Positions 8,371 to 17,617 of a stretch of DNA of 46,357 nucleotides are shown here, piece after piece. Origin of the DNA: UBA3792 sp964426415 (GTDB lineage Bacteria; Bacillota; Clostridia; Christensenellales; CAG-138); contig CAYRQM010000011.1 in assembly GCA_964426415.1 (NCBI GenBank), positions 1-46,357 on the forward strand. Reading direction: 5' to 3'. Each line of letters starts with the position of its first letter. Position 1 is the first letter of the stretch. Under the pieces are notes generated by a model that was not told the origin of the DNA, searched no databases, and saw only the letters and a program-made list of their open reading frames with translations. Made by a program: the position numbers and the translations under genes.

Positions 8371-10476
8371 ATGGTAGACACGCTCGTGATCGTGGAGTCG
8401 CCCGCAAAGGCGAAAACGATCGGCAAGTTTTTAGGAAACAAGTATAAGGTGGTGGCGTCCAACGGCCATGTGCGCGACTTGCCCAAGTCGCAGCTTGGCG
8501 TCGATGTGGAACACGACTTCAAGCCCAAGTACATCACGCTGCGGGGACGCGGCGACGTATTGGAACACATCCGCAAGGAGGCAAAGGACGCCAAGAAGAT
8601 CCTGCTTGCCACCGACCCTGACCGCGAGGGCGAAGCCATCTCGTGGCATCTTGCGGAGATTCTCAAGCTGGACAAAAGCAGCGCGTGCCGCATCGAGTTC
8701 AACGAAATCACCGCCAACGCGGTCAAGGCAGCCATCAAGAAGCCGCGCACCATCGACATCGACCTGTTTAACGCGCAGCAGGCGCGCCGCATCTTAGACC
8801 GCATCGTGGGCTACAAAATCAGCCCCATCCTGTGGGCAAAGGTGCGAAAAGGGCTGTCGGCAGGTCGTGTGCAGTCGGTGGCGACGCGCATCATCTGCGA
8901 TCGGGAGGACGAGATCAACGCGTTCGTGCCCGAAGAATACTGGACGCTCACCGCCACGCTGCCGTCGGGCAAAAAGACGTTCGACGCCAAGTATTACGGC
9001 GAGGCGGGCAAGAAGGTCGATCTCAAGACGGCAGAACAGACCAACGCGGTCAAAGCGCGGGTCGAACACGCCCCGTTTTTGGCGGCTTCCGTCACCGTAA
9101 CCGAAAAGAAAAAGCACGCGGCGCCGCCGTTTACCACGTCGGGCATGCAGCAGGACGCATCCCGCAAGTTGAGCTTTACCACCAAGCGCACCATGATGGT
9201 GGCGCAGCAGCTCTATGAGGGCATCGAGCTGGGCAAGAAGGGCACCGTGGGTCTGATCTCCTACATCCGTACCGATTCCGTGCGCGTTTCTTCCGAGGCG
9301 CAGCAAGCGGCGCGGGACTACATCGCCGAAACGTATGGCGCACGGTATGTTCCCGAAAAGCCCAACGTCTTTCGCGGACGCCGCAACGCACAGGACGCCC
9401 ACGAGGCGATTCGCCCCACCGACGTGCGCAACGACCCCAAGTCCATCAAGGCGTACCTGTCCAACGACCAGTACAAGCTGTATAAGCTGGTGTACGAGCG
9501 CTTTTTGGCAAGTCAAATGAACGACGCCGATCTGCTGGTCACATCGGTCGTGTTCGACGCCAACGGCGCCACGTTCAAGTCCAACGGGACGCGCACCGTG
9601 TTCGACGGCTTTACGGCAATCTACACCGAGGGACGCGACGATGCCGGCGAGGACGAGGTGCAGCTTCCCGCCATCTCGGAGGGCGAGTCCTTCCTTGCCA
9701 ACAAGCTGGACGCGCAGCAAAAGTTCACGCAGCCGCCACCCCGCTTCACCGAGGCAATGCTGGTGCGCGCCTTAGAGGAAAAGGGCATCGGACGCCCGTC
9801 CACCTATGCGCCCACCATCTCCACCATCGTGGATCGCGGCTACGTCGCCCGTGAGAAAAAGCTGCTGGTTCCCACCGATCTTGGGTTCATCGTCACGCAG
9901 CTGATGAAAAACAGCTTCCCCAACATCGTGGACGTCGCGTTTACCGCCAACATGGAAGAATCGCTGGACAGCGTCGAAAACGGTTCCATCGAATGGCACA
10001 AGCTGCTCAAAGAGTTCTACGGCCCCTTCATGGAATCGGTGGACACCGCCATGAAGACGGTCGAAAAGATTCAGATTGCCGACGAGGTGAGCGACGTGCA
10101 ATGCGACAAGTGCGGCGCTATGATGGTCTACAAGGATGGGCGGTTCGGACGGTTTCTGGCGTGTCCCAACTTCCCCGAATGCCGCAACACAAAGGCCATC
10201 GTCGAGAAAATCGCCGTGCCGTGCCCCAAGTGCGGAAAGGCAATCATCAAAAAGCGTACCAAGAAGGGCAGAACCTTCTATGGTTGTGAGGATTACCCCA
10301 ACTGCGACTTCACCAGTTGGGATCTGCCGGTCGAGGACGTCTGTCCCCAATGCGGCAGCATGATGGTACAGCGCAGAGGGCAGAACGGCGCGTTCATCGC
10401 CTGCACCAACAAAACGTGCACCTACATTCTGCGCAAGCCCAAACGCGCCGAAAGCGAGCAAGATGAAACCGTCTGA
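8371..10476 (+). CDS. topA: DNA topoisomerase I
   Basis: 701 residues with start ATG 8371, placed 6 bp after a good AAAGGAG site; an upstream in-frame extension into dprA lacks a ribosome site. The TOPRIM domain is at the N-terminus (VIVESPAKAKTI, then ATDPDREGEAI). The active-site tyrosine is Tyr298 in SYIRTDSVRVS. The C-terminus has three four-cysteine zinc-ribbon repeats (from about residue 575: CDKCG...CPNFPEC; CPKCG...CEDYPNC; CPQCG...CTNKTC). The enzyme relaxes negative supercoils. It lies between dprA and trmFO, as in Bacillus, and its last codons overlap trmFO by 14 bp. Confidence 0.97.
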   Translation: MVDTLVIVESPAKAKTIGKFLGNKYKVVASNGHVRDLPKSQLGVDVEHDFKPKYITLRGRGDVLEHIRKEAKDAKKILLATDPDREGEAISWHLAEILKLDKSSACRIEFNEITANAVKAAIKKPRTIDIDLFNAQQARRILDRIVGYKISPILWAKVRKGLSAGRVQSVATRIICDREDEINAFVPEEYWTLTATLPSGKKTFDAKYYGEAGKKVDLKTAEQTNAVKARVEHAPFLAASVTVTEKKKHAAPPFTTSGMQQDASRKLSFTTKRTMMVAQQLYEGIELGKKGTVGLISYIRTDSVRVSSEAQQAARDYIAETYGARYVPEKPNVFRGRRNAQDAHEAIRPTDVRNDPKSIKAYLSNDQYKLYKLVYERFLASQMNDADLLVTSVVFDANGATFKSNGTRTVFDGFTAIYTEGRDDAGEDEVQLPAISEGESFLANKLDAQQKFTQPPPRFTEAMLVRALEEKGIGRPSTYAPTISTIVDRGYVAREKKLLVPTDLGFIVTQLMKNSFPNIVDVAFTANMEESLDSVENGSIEWHKLLKEFYGPFMESVDTAMKTVEKIQIADEVSDVQCDKCGAMMVYKDGRFGRFLACPNFPECRNTKAIVEKIAVPCPKCGKAIIKKRTKKGRTFYGCEDYPNCDFTSWDLPVEDVCPQCGSMMVQRRGQNGAFIACTNKTCTYILRKPKRAESEQDETV

Positions 10477-11761
10477 CGTCACGGTGGTGGGCGCAGGGCT
10501 TGCGGGTGCGGAAGCGGCGTATCAGCTGCTCAAGCGCGGATTTTCCGTGACCCTGTGCGAAATGAAACCGCAAAAATACAGTCCCGCACACGGGCTTTCC
10601 ACCTTTGCCGAGTTGGTCTGTTCCAACTCGCTGCGCTCCGACCGCATCGAAAATGCCGTAGGGCTCCTAAAGGCGGAGATGCGCACGCTGGATTCGCTCA
10701 TCCTGCAATGCGCCGACGAAACCCGCGTTCCCGCAGGCGGCGCGCTGGCGGTCGATCGAGAGGGCTTTTCGCGGCTTGTCACCGAACGGCTGGCGGCATT
10801 TCCCAACCTGACCGTGCGGCGGGAGGAAATCACGCAGATTCCGCCCGATCCGGTCATCATCGCCACGGGGCCGCTCACAAGCGACGCGCTATCCGACGCG
10901 ATTGCGGCGATGGCAGGGGAGGAGCTGCATTTCTACGATGCGGCGGCGCCCATTGTCACCTACGATTCCTTGGATCACGACAAGGTCTTTGCGGCGTCGC
11001 GGTACGGCCGCGGCTCCGACTATCTCAACTGCAGCATGACGCGGGAGGAATACTTCGCGTTTTGGCTCGCATTGGTCGAAGCCGAAACGGCGCCGCTGCA
11101 CAGCTTTGAAACGCCGCGTGTGTTCGAGGGCTGCATGCCCGTCGAGGTCATGGCGAAGCGCGGCGAGCTGACGCTGGCGTACGGGCCGATGAAGCCCGTG
11201 GGCATTGAAACGGGCGGCAAACGTCCGTTCGCGGTGGTGCAGCTGCGGCGCGACAACGCAGAAGGCACGCTGTACAACATCGTCGGGTTTCAAACGAACC
11301 TGCGCTTTGGCGAACAAAAGCGCGTGTTCGGCATGATTCCGGGGCTGGAACGGGCGGAGTATGTCCGCTACGGCGTGATGCACCGCAACACCTTCCTCCA
11401 ATCGCCCAAGCTGCTGAATCCCGATTATTCCATGCGAACGCGGCCGCTTTGCTTCTTTGCGGGGCAAATGACGGGCGTGGAAGGCTATGTGGAATCGGCG
11501 GCAAGCGGGCTTTTGGCAGGCATTGCGATGGCGCGCAAGCTTTCGGGCGCGTCGCCCATCGACTTTACAAGCAAAACGGCGATCGGCGCGTTGGGACGGT
11601 ATGTATCCGCGTACAACGGCGGCGATTTTCAGCCGATGAACATTACCTTTGGCATTATGGATCCGCTGCCGATGCGCGTGCGGGGCAAGCAGGAGCGCTG
11701 TCAAATGTTGGCGGCGCGGGCGATGGAGCAAATTCACGCCATGCAATCGGATTTGGAGTGA
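10463..11761 (+). CDS. trmFO: Methylenetetrahydrofolate-tRNA (uracil-5-)-methyltransferase TrmFO
   Basis: 432 residues. The N-terminus is the FAD-binding motif VTVVGAGLAGAEAAY (residues 6-20), followed by CEMKPQKYSPAHGL and LVCSNSLRSD, which are diagnostic of TrmFO and distinguish it from the related MnmG. The enzyme makes m5U54 in the tRNA T-loop using methylene-THF and FADH2. The catalytic cysteine region (YLNCSMTREEY) and the C-terminal NITFGIMDPLP are present. It overlaps topA by 14 bp. In Bacillus the next gene would be codV (xerC-like); here a short hairpin and hslV follow directly. Confidence 0.96.
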   Translation: MKPSDVTVVGAGLAGAEAAYQLLKRGFSVTLCEMKPQKYSPAHGLSTFAELVCSNSLRSDRIENAVGLLKAEMRTLDSLILQCADETRVPAGGALAVDREGFSRLVTERLAAFPNLTVRREEITQIPPDPVIIATGPLTSDALSDAIAAMAGEELHFYDAAAPIVTYDSLDHDKVFAASRYGRGSDYLNCSMTREEYFAFWLALVEAETAPLHSFETPRVFEGCMPVEVMAKRGELTLAYGPMKPVGIETGGKRPFAVVQLRRDNAEGTLYNIVGFQTNLRFGEQKRVFGMIPGLERAEYVRYGVMHRNTFLQSPKLLNPDYSMRTRPLCFFAGQMTGVEGYVESAASGLLAGIAMARKLSGASPIDFTSKTAIGALGRYVSAYNGGDFQPMNITFGIMDPLPMRVRGKQERCQMLAARAMEQIHAMQSDLE

Positions 11762-11775
11762 GCCGCGTTTGCGGC
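11762..11775 (+). other. Small hairpin between trmFO and hslV
   Basis: Perfect 5-bp stem GCCGC/GCGGC around a GTTT loop, starting right after the trmFO stop. No T-run follows, so it is not a canonical terminator. Confidence 0.4.
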
Positions 11776-11791
11776 AGAAACGGAGCATTTC

Positions 11792-12328
11792 ATGGAACAA
11801 CTCAAGGGCACGACCATCGTTGCCGTCAAGCGGGACGGCGTCACGGCGATTGCGGGCGACGGACAGGTCACGCTGGGCCAGCAGGCGGTGATGAAGGCGA
11901 CCGCCAAAAAGGTGCGCCGCTTGTATCACGACCGCGTGGTGGTCGGGTTTGCAGGCTCGGTGGCGGATGCGTTTTCGCTCTGCGATCGGTTTGAAGCCAA
12001 GCTGGAGCTGCACGGCGGCGCGTTGAAGCGCGCAGCCATTGCGCTGGCACAGGATTGGCGCAGCGACAAGGTCATGCGCCAGCTGGAAGCCATGCTGCTG
12101 GTGGCAGACAAAGAAAATCTTCTCATTCTGTCCGGCACGGGCGAAGTCATTGAGCCGGACGACGGAATCGCCGCCATCGGTTCAGGCGGTCTGTACGCGC
12201 TGTCGGCGGCAAAGGCGCTGCTGCGGCATACGTCCCTGTCCGCCGAGGAAATCGCGGTGGAATCGATGAAGATTGCAGGCGACATCTGCATCTTCACCAA
12301 CGGCAATATCCATGTGGAGGTGGTCTGA
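11792..12328 (+). CDS. hslV: ATP-dependent protease peptidase subunit HslV
   Basis: 178 residues, usual length. MEQLKGTTIVAVKRDG precedes IAGDGQVTLGQQAVMK, the typical HslV start. The catalytic nucleophile is inferred to be Thr7, exposed after removal of a six-residue propeptide ending in Gly; many HslV proteins have only Met before the Thr, while Bacillus ClpQ uses Ser. It forms a dodecameric proteasome-like peptidase with HslU, whose gene begins at the base after its stop. GGAG lies 6 bp before the start. Confidence 0.96.
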   Translation: MEQLKGTTIVAVKRDGVTAIAGDGQVTLGQQAVMKATAKKVRRLYHDRVVVGFAGSVADAFSLCDRFEAKLELHGGALKRAAIALAQDWRSDKVMRQLEAMLLVADKENLLILSGTGEVIEPDDGIAAIGSGGLYALSAAKALLRHTSLSAEEIAVESMKIAGDICIFTNGNIHVEVV

Positions 12329-13711
12329 ATGATGACGCCAAAAGAAATCGTCAACGCGCTGGATCGGTACATCATCGGGCAGGACGCAGCCAAGCGCGTC
12401 GTCGCCATCGCGCTGCGCAATCGGTATCGGCGCAACCAGCTTTCGCCCGAGCTGCGTGAAGAAATCACGCCCAAGAACATCATCCTGTTGGGGCCGACGG
12501 GCGTCGGCAAAACCGAAATCGCACGGCGGCTTGCCAAGCTCGTGGATGCGCCCTTCATCAAGATCGAAGCCACCAAGTTCACCGAGGTGGGCTATGTGGG
12601 ACGCGATGTGGACAGCATGATCCGCGACTTGGTCGAGGAATCCATCCGCCTGACCAAAAACAAGCGCATCGAAGCGGTGCGAGGCGCCGCAGAAGCGGCG
12701 GCGGAACAGCAGCTTGTAGACCTTTTGCTGCCGTCTGCCCGCAAGAAAAAGAAAGAAACGGCAGTCAATCCGCTGCAGTTCCTTTTGGGCAGCGGGCAAA
12801 CCGAAAGCGAAGAGCCCAAACAGTCCGAGGAGGAGATTGCGGCGCATCAGAGCCTGCGCGCACAGACGGAAGAACGGCTGCGCGCCGGTCTTTTGGAGCA
12901 GGAGATCGTCGAAATCGACGTCGAGGAAAGCGGCGGCGCCGCCCTGATGGGCATGGGGATTGAGATCGGTCTGGGCGATGTGCTGGGCGATATGCTCCCC
13001 AAAAAGAAAAAGCGCAAACGCATGCCCGTTTCCGGCGCAAGACCCATTCTCATCCAACAGGAATCCGAATCGCGCATCGACATGGACGACGTCAACCGTG
13101 AGGCACTGTACAACGCGGCGCAGAACGGCATCGTGTTCTTGGATGAAATCGACAAGATTGCGGGCAAGAACAACAACACGGGCGCGGACGTGTCCCGCGA
13201 GGGCGTGCAGCGCGACATCTTGCCCATCGTGGAGGGCACGACGGTATCCACCAAGTACGGACAAATCAAGACGGACTTCATCCTGTTCATCGGGGCGGGC
13301 GCATTCCACGTCGCCAAGGTCAGCGACCTCATTCCCGAGCTGCAGGGGCGATTCCCCATTCGCGTCACCCTGAACGACTTGACCGAGGACGACTTTTACG
13401 CCATCCTCACCCAGCCCGACAACGCCATCACCAAGCAGTACGCCGCCCTGCTGCGGCCCGATAACGTCAATTTGTCGTTCACAGAGGACGCACTGCGCGA
13501 AATTGCCAAGTTCTCCTTCCGCGCCAACGAACAGCATGAGAATATTGGTGCGCGCAGATTGCATACTGTAATAGAGAACTTAATGGACGACATCTCCTTC
13601 AACGCCAACGGACAGCACCCCATGATCGATGTGGTGGTGGACGCCAACTATGTGGACGCGCACCTGCCGGCGGAGTGGGGAGAGGACAACATCACCAAAT
13701 ACATTCTTTAG
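12329..13711 (+). CDS. hslU: HslU AAA+ unfoldase of HslUV protease
   Basis: 460 residues. MTPKEIVNALDRYIIGQDAAKR is the classic N-terminus. Walker A is GPTGVGKTE (about 55-63), Walker B is IVFLDEIDKIA (about 268-278). Between them is the intermediate (I) domain, about residues 110-240, here with two lysine-rich patches (RKKKKE, PKKKKRKR) and an acidic centre. The C-terminus NITKYIL fits the hydrophobic tail that inserts into HslV to open it. It follows hslV with no gap. codY, which follows hslU in Bacillus, is absent here. Confidence 0.97.
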   Translation: MMTPKEIVNALDRYIIGQDAAKRVVAIALRNRYRRNQLSPELREEITPKNIILLGPTGVGKTEIARRLAKLVDAPFIKIEATKFTEVGYVGRDVDSMIRDLVEESIRLTKNKRIEAVRGAAEAAAEQQLVDLLLPSARKKKKETAVNPLQFLLGSGQTESEEPKQSEEEIAAHQSLRAQTEERLRAGLLEQEIVEIDVEESGGAALMGMGIEIGLGDVLGDMLPKKKKRKRMPVSGARPILIQQESESRIDMDDVNREALYNAAQNGIVFLDEIDKIAGKNNNTGADVSREGVQRDILPIVEGTTVSTKYGQIKTDFILFIGAGAFHVAKVSDLIPELQGRFPIRVTLNDLTEDDFYAILTQPDNAITKQYAALLRPDNVNLSFTEDALREIAKFSFRANEQHENIGARRLHTVIENLMDDISFNANGQHPMIDVVVDANYVDAHLPAEWGEDNITKYIL

Positions 13712-13745
13712 GACGGGCCATGGGCGCGTCCGGAAAGGACGCACC

Positions 13746-14378
13746 ATGAAACGACTGCTCCCGTTCCTGTTGGCAATTTCGCTGCTCTTTGTGGGGCTTT
13801 GCGGCTTTGGATACGCCGAGGAGGCGCCGGACGAAACGCCCATCGAGGTCGTGTTGACGCCCGTGCCTTCTACGCCCAGCCCCGAACCGCTGCCACTGCC
13901 GACCGATGCGATTTTGGAGGTCTTCGAAACGTTGGAGACGTTCCACGCCACCACCAAGCGCATGGCGCCGCTGTCCCGCTACGCACGGAACATCACCGTG
14001 ACGGAGGACGATTTGACGTTGGCGGCAAAGGTTGCCTACTTCGAAGCGGGCGGCATTGACGTGGACGCGTATCGCGCCGTGCTGTGCGTGCTCTACAACC
14101 GCTGCGTGGCGTCGCGCTTTGGCGGCGGGTACACGGACATCCCGACCGAGGTCTTTCGAAAAGGGCAGTTCTCGGTCATCCATCACGACGATTTCGATAC
14201 GTTCACACCGCCGAGCGAAATCGTCGAATGCGCACGCGACATCTTCGTCTTGGGCGAGCTGTCCCTGCCCGAAAACATCTTGTTCTTCTGCGCGGAGCGG
14301 CTGGGCGAGCATTGGGGCGGACGAAAGCTCTACAAGAACATCGGCGGCAACCTATTCTTTTACGGAAGTACAGACTGA
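13746..14378 (+). CDS. SleB/CwlJ-type cell wall hydrolase
   Basis: 210 residues with ATG 13746 after GGAAAGGA; upstream in-frame sequence lies in hslU. A Sec signal peptide (MKRLLPFLLAISLLFVGLCGFGYA) is followed by a Pro/Thr/Glu-rich linker and a Hydrolase_2 domain starting near residue 85: LAAKVAYFEAGGIDVDAYRAVLCVLYNR. The Glu in YFEAGG matches the catalytic Glu of SleB lytic transglycosylases. SleB and CwlJ degrade spore cortex peptidoglycan, but many Clostridia have vegetative paralogs, so a germination role is only likely, not shown. No peptidoglycan-binding domain is present. Confidence 0.85.
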   Translation: MKRLLPFLLAISLLFVGLCGFGYAEEAPDETPIEVVLTPVPSTPSPEPLPLPTDAILEVFETLETFHATTKRMAPLSRYARNITVTEDDLTLAAKVAYFEAGGIDVDAYRAVLCVLYNRCVASRFGGGYTDIPTEVFRKGQFSVIHHDDFDTFTPPSEIVECARDIFVLGELSLPENILFFCAERLGEHWGGRKLYKNIGGNLFFYGSTD

Positions 14379-14421
14379 CCGTGCCTTCCTTGGCGCGGTA
14401 CACATACAGAAAGAGGAAACT

Positions 14422-16068
14422 ATGCAATACAAACTCAAAATTATCCCCCTTGGCGGCGTCGGCGAGATCGGCAAGAACATGACGGTGATCGAATACGAAG
14501 ACGACATCATCATCATCGACTGCGGCCTCATCTTCCCCGACGACGAAATGCCCGGCATCGACGTGGTCATTCCCGACATGACGTACTTGGAACACAACAG
14601 CGGCAAGATCCGCGGTATGTTCATCACCCATGGCCATGAAGACCACATCGGCGCCATTCCCTACGCCATGACCAAATTCCGCTGCCCCATCTACGGCACG
14701 CGGTTCACCAATGCGCTGATTCGGCATAAGCTGGACGAGCATCATCTAAACGACGTCACATTGAACGACGTCAATCCGGGCGACACGATCAAGCTGGGCG
14801 GGTTCCGCGTGGAATTCATCAAGACGGGTCACTCCATCGCAGGCGCCGTGGCGCTGGCGGTCAGCACGCCGCTTGGCACGCTGATTCACACGGGCGACTT
14901 CAAAATCGACCTGACGCCCATCGACGGTGAGCCCATCGACATCAATCGGTTCGCGTATTATGGCACACGCGGCGTGTTGGCGCTCATGTCCGATTCCACC
15001 AACGTGGAGCGCGCGGGCTTTACCCAGTCCGAACGTGAAATCGGCAAGACGTTCCAACACTGCTTCGACACGGCGCAGGGCCGCGTCATCGTGGCGTCGT
15101 TCGCGTCCAACGTCTATCGGCTCCAGCAGGTGGCGGACGTCGCCATCGCCCACGGGCGCGTGGTGTGCTTCCAAGGCCGCAGCATGGAGCAGGTCGTCAA
15201 AATTGCGCAGGAGCTGGGCTATATGCACATTCCCGCCGACAAGATTGTGCGGGTCGAGCAGCTCAAGCGGCTGCCCGATGCGCAGGTGTGCGTCATGACC
15301 ACGGGCAGCCAAGGCGAGCCCATGAGCGGGCTGTTCCGCATGGCAAATTCCACCCACAAGCTGAACATCGGCAAGGGCGACACGGTCATCATCTCCGCGT
15401 CCGCCATTCCGGGCAACGAGCGCGGCGTGTCGCGCATCATCAACGCACTCTATGAAAAGGGCGCCGACGTGGTGTACGATCGCATGGCGGACGTGCACGT
15501 ATCGGGGCACGCCTGCCGCGAGGAGCTGCGGCTCATGCTGCAAATCATCAAGCCCAAGTATTTCATCCCCGTGCACGGCGAAGCGCGGCATCTGCGGATG
15601 CACGCCGATCTGGCACAGGAGATGGGCGTATCCGAAGCCAACACGTTCATCGCGCACAACGGCGCGGTCATCGAGCTGACGGCGCGCAAGGGCATCATGA
15701 AGGAAACGGTGCAGGCGGGCAGCGTCATGGTGGACGGGCTTGCCAACATCGAGGACGTGGTGCTGCGCGACCGCAAAGCGCTTGCCGAGGACGGCTTGGT
15801 GGTGGCGGTGGTCACGATGGACGGCGAGACGGGGCGGCTGTGCGCACCGGTTGAGCTGTTCTCCCGCGGATTCGTCTATATGCGGGAGTCCGAATCGCTC
15901 ATCGCCGAGGCGACCGAAGTGGTGCGCGGCGAGGCGCGTCGATTCGAAAATGTGGGCAAGAACGAATACCCCAACATCAAAGCCGCCGTGCGGAACAAGC
16001 TCAAGAGCTACTTGTACAACAAGACGGGGCGTTCTCCCATGATTCTGCCCATCGTCATCGAGATTTGA
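14422..16068 (+). CDS. rnj: Ribonuclease J
   Basis: 548 residues with ATG 14422 after AGAGGAAA; a longer in-frame extension overlaps the preceding gene and lacks a ribosome site. The metallo-beta-lactamase motif HGHEDHIGA is at residues 70-78, with the later His/Asp ligands HTGDFKID and the beta-CASP segment (SDSTNVERAGFTQSE...). The C-terminal domain follows PVHGEARHLRMHADLA. RNase J has 5'-3' exonuclease and endonuclease activity in mRNA decay and rRNA maturation. The adjacent YlbF-family gene, 7 bp downstream, fits an RNA-turnover neighbourhood. Only one paralog is in the window, so J1 versus J2 cannot be decided. Confidence 0.95.
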   Translation: MQYKLKIIPLGGVGEIGKNMTVIEYEDDIIIIDCGLIFPDDEMPGIDVVIPDMTYLEHNSGKIRGMFITHGHEDHIGAIPYAMTKFRCPIYGTRFTNALIRHKLDEHHLNDVTLNDVNPGDTIKLGGFRVEFIKTGHSIAGAVALAVSTPLGTLIHTGDFKIDLTPIDGEPIDINRFAYYGTRGVLALMSDSTNVERAGFTQSEREIGKTFQHCFDTAQGRVIVASFASNVYRLQQVADVAIAHGRVVCFQGRSMEQVVKIAQELGYMHIPADKIVRVEQLKRLPDAQVCVMTTGSQGEPMSGLFRMANSTHKLNIGKGDTVIISASAIPGNERGVSRIINALYEKGADVVYDRMADVHVSGHACREELRLMLQIIKPKYFIPVHGEARHLRMHADLAQEMGVSEANTFIAHNGAVIELTARKGIMKETVQAGSVMVDGLANIEDVVLRDRKALAEDGLVVAVVTMDGETGRLCAPVELFSRGFVYMRESESLIAEATEVVRGEARRFENVGKNEYPNIKAAVRNKLKSYLYNKTGRSPMILPIVIEI

Positions 16069-16075
16069 GGCGTCT

Positions 16076-16417
16076 ATGACCTACGACAACGCACGAAAAC
16101 TGGCGGACGATCTGCACAACAGCGCGGAGTACGCGACCTTTTGCACCGCACGGGATGCGGCGTTCGAAAGCGAAGCCACCAAGTCGCTGCTGACCGAATA
16201 CCACAAGCTGCAAATGAAGGCGCAAGCCGCCATGATGGCGGGCGACCGCAACGAGGAGCTGATGCAAAAGCTCCAAAAGATGGGCGAGCTGCTGCAGTTT
16301 GACAACGCCGCCGCCGCGTATCTGCTGGCGGAATACCGCCTCAACACCATGCTGGGCGACGTGTACAAAATCTTGGCAGAGGCGATTGACGTGGATCTGT
16401 CTGCGCTGGAAGGTTGA
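16076..16417 (+). CDS. YlbF/YmcA family regulator
   Basis: 113 residues, almost entirely helical, matching the Com_YlbF family in length and pattern (MTYDNARKLADDLHNSAEY...LLTEYHKLQMKAQ...LAEYRLNTMLGDVYKILAEAIDVDL). In Bacillus, YlbF and YmcA form the Y-complex with YaaT and affect RNase Y-dependent mRNA maturation, competence and sporulation. Start follows GAGGCGTCT weakly; the gene is 7 bp after RNase J and is probably co-transcribed with it. Which of YlbF or YmcA it matches better cannot be decided by eye. Confidence 0.8.
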   Translation: MTYDNARKLADDLHNSAEYATFCTARDAAFESEATKSLLTEYHKLQMKAQAAMMAGDRNEELMQKLQKMGELLQFDNAAAAYLLAEYRLNTMLGDVYKILAEAIDVDLSALEG

Positions 16418-16442
16418 AAAAACCAAAGGGACATGCTATACT
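16414..16442 (+). promoter_or_regulatory. Strong promoter-like sequence directly before mltG
   Basis: TTGAAA (16414-16419), 17-bp spacer, TATACT (16437-16442) with an upstream TG making an extended -10. The -10 box ends only 6 bp before the mltG ATG. Confidence 0.6.
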
Positions 16443-16448
16443 GAAGCC

Positions 16449-17597
16449 ATGAAACGGAACGAGAAACGAGAACCGACCGCCGTCACGAAGCGCTGGCAGC
16501 GCTTTTGGCAGGTTGCACGGCCATTTGCAACGTGGATCATCAGCATCGTGCTGGTGGTCGTGATTGCCGTGGTCACGGTACACTACGTCGTTTCCAACTA
16601 CGTTTCCGCCGTCAATCCCGACGACCCGACGCCGTATCAGGTGGTCATTCCGCAAAACGCCTCCGCATCCAAAATCGCAGGCATTCTGTACAATGCGGGC
16701 GGCGCGGGCGCGGACGGGCTCATCGTTTCGACGGCGTCCTTCAAAATCTACGTCGATTTTGTGGGCAAGGCGAACAGCCTCAAGGCGGGCACCTATCTGC
16801 TCTCCAAAAATATGACCATCCCCGAAATTGTCGACATCCTGTGCGAGGGCAATCCGGCGCGGCAGACCATCAGCTTCACCATTCCGGAGGGCTACACGGT
16901 CGAAAGCATCGCGCAATACTTGGTGCAGCAGGGCGTCATCGACGACGCGCAGGGCTTCTGCTCCCTGTGCCGCGACGCCGCATCCTTCTCCAAATACCCG
17001 TTCCTTGGCGAAATGAGCAATGTGGCAGATCGCAAATACGCATTGGAAGGGTACCTGTTCCCCGACACCTACCAAGTCTATGTGGACGCCACCTCCGAGG
17101 AAATCATCGAAAAGATGCTGACGCGGTATTACGAGGTCTATTCCGACGAGTACATCGCCCGTGCCGCCGAGCTGAATTTGACCCGCGATCAGGTGCTGAC
17201 GCTGGCGTCCATCATCGAGCGCGAAGCGCGTGACCCCGAGGATTTCGCCAAGGTCTCCGCCGTGTTCCACAACCGCTTGGCGCAAGGAATGAAGCTGGAG
17301 TCCTGCGCCACGCTCAGCTATATCACGGGCACGACGCGGTACACCTTCACCAAAGCCGAAATGGAAATCGTCTCGTCGTACAACACCTACCTCAACACGG
17401 GACTTCCCGTGGGGCCCATCTGCAATCCGGGCGAAGCTGCCATTGCGGCGGCGCTGTACCCCAACGAGCAGTACCTCATGGACGGCTACCTCTACTTCTG
17501 CAACGGCAACCCCAACGAAAGCAGGGCGCTGGTCTTTGCAAAGACCTACGAGGAGCATCAGCAAAACGTGGCAAAGTACGAGCAGTATTGGGATTGA
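16449..17597 (+). CDS. mltG: Endolytic murein transglycosylase MltG
   Basis: 382 residues with ATG 16449 (MKRNEKREPTAV). A cytoplasmic basic N-terminus precedes a single membrane helix (about 26-50), a LysM-like segment, and the YceG/MltG domain. The catalytic Glu257 is in LTLASIIEREARDPED, followed by VFHNRLAQGMKLESC and the C-terminal TGLPVGPICNPGEAAIAAALYP. MltG cuts nascent glycan strands and is thought to set their length. The start has no Shine-Dalgarno site within 5-12 bases, while an extended -10 promoter ends 6 bases upstream; see findings. Confidence 0.95.
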   Translation: MKRNEKREPTAVTKRWQRFWQVARPFATWIISIVLVVVIAVVTVHYVVSNYVSAVNPDDPTPYQVVIPQNASASKIAGILYNAGGAGADGLIVSTASFKIYVDFVGKANSLKAGTYLLSKNMTIPEIVDILCEGNPARQTISFTIPEGYTVESIAQYLVQQGVIDDAQGFCSLCRDAASFSKYPFLGEMSNVADRKYALEGYLFPDTYQVYVDATSEEIIEKMLTRYYEVYSDEYIARAAELNLTRDQVLTLASIIEREARDPEDFAKVSAVFHNRLAQGMKLESCATLSYITGTTRYTFTKAEMEIVSSYNTYLNTGLPVGPICNPGEAAIAAALYPNEQYLMDGYLYFCNGNPNESRALVFAKTYEEHQQNVAKYEQYWD

Positions 17598-17617
17598 TGG
17601 TCTGATTCTACGTTTTT

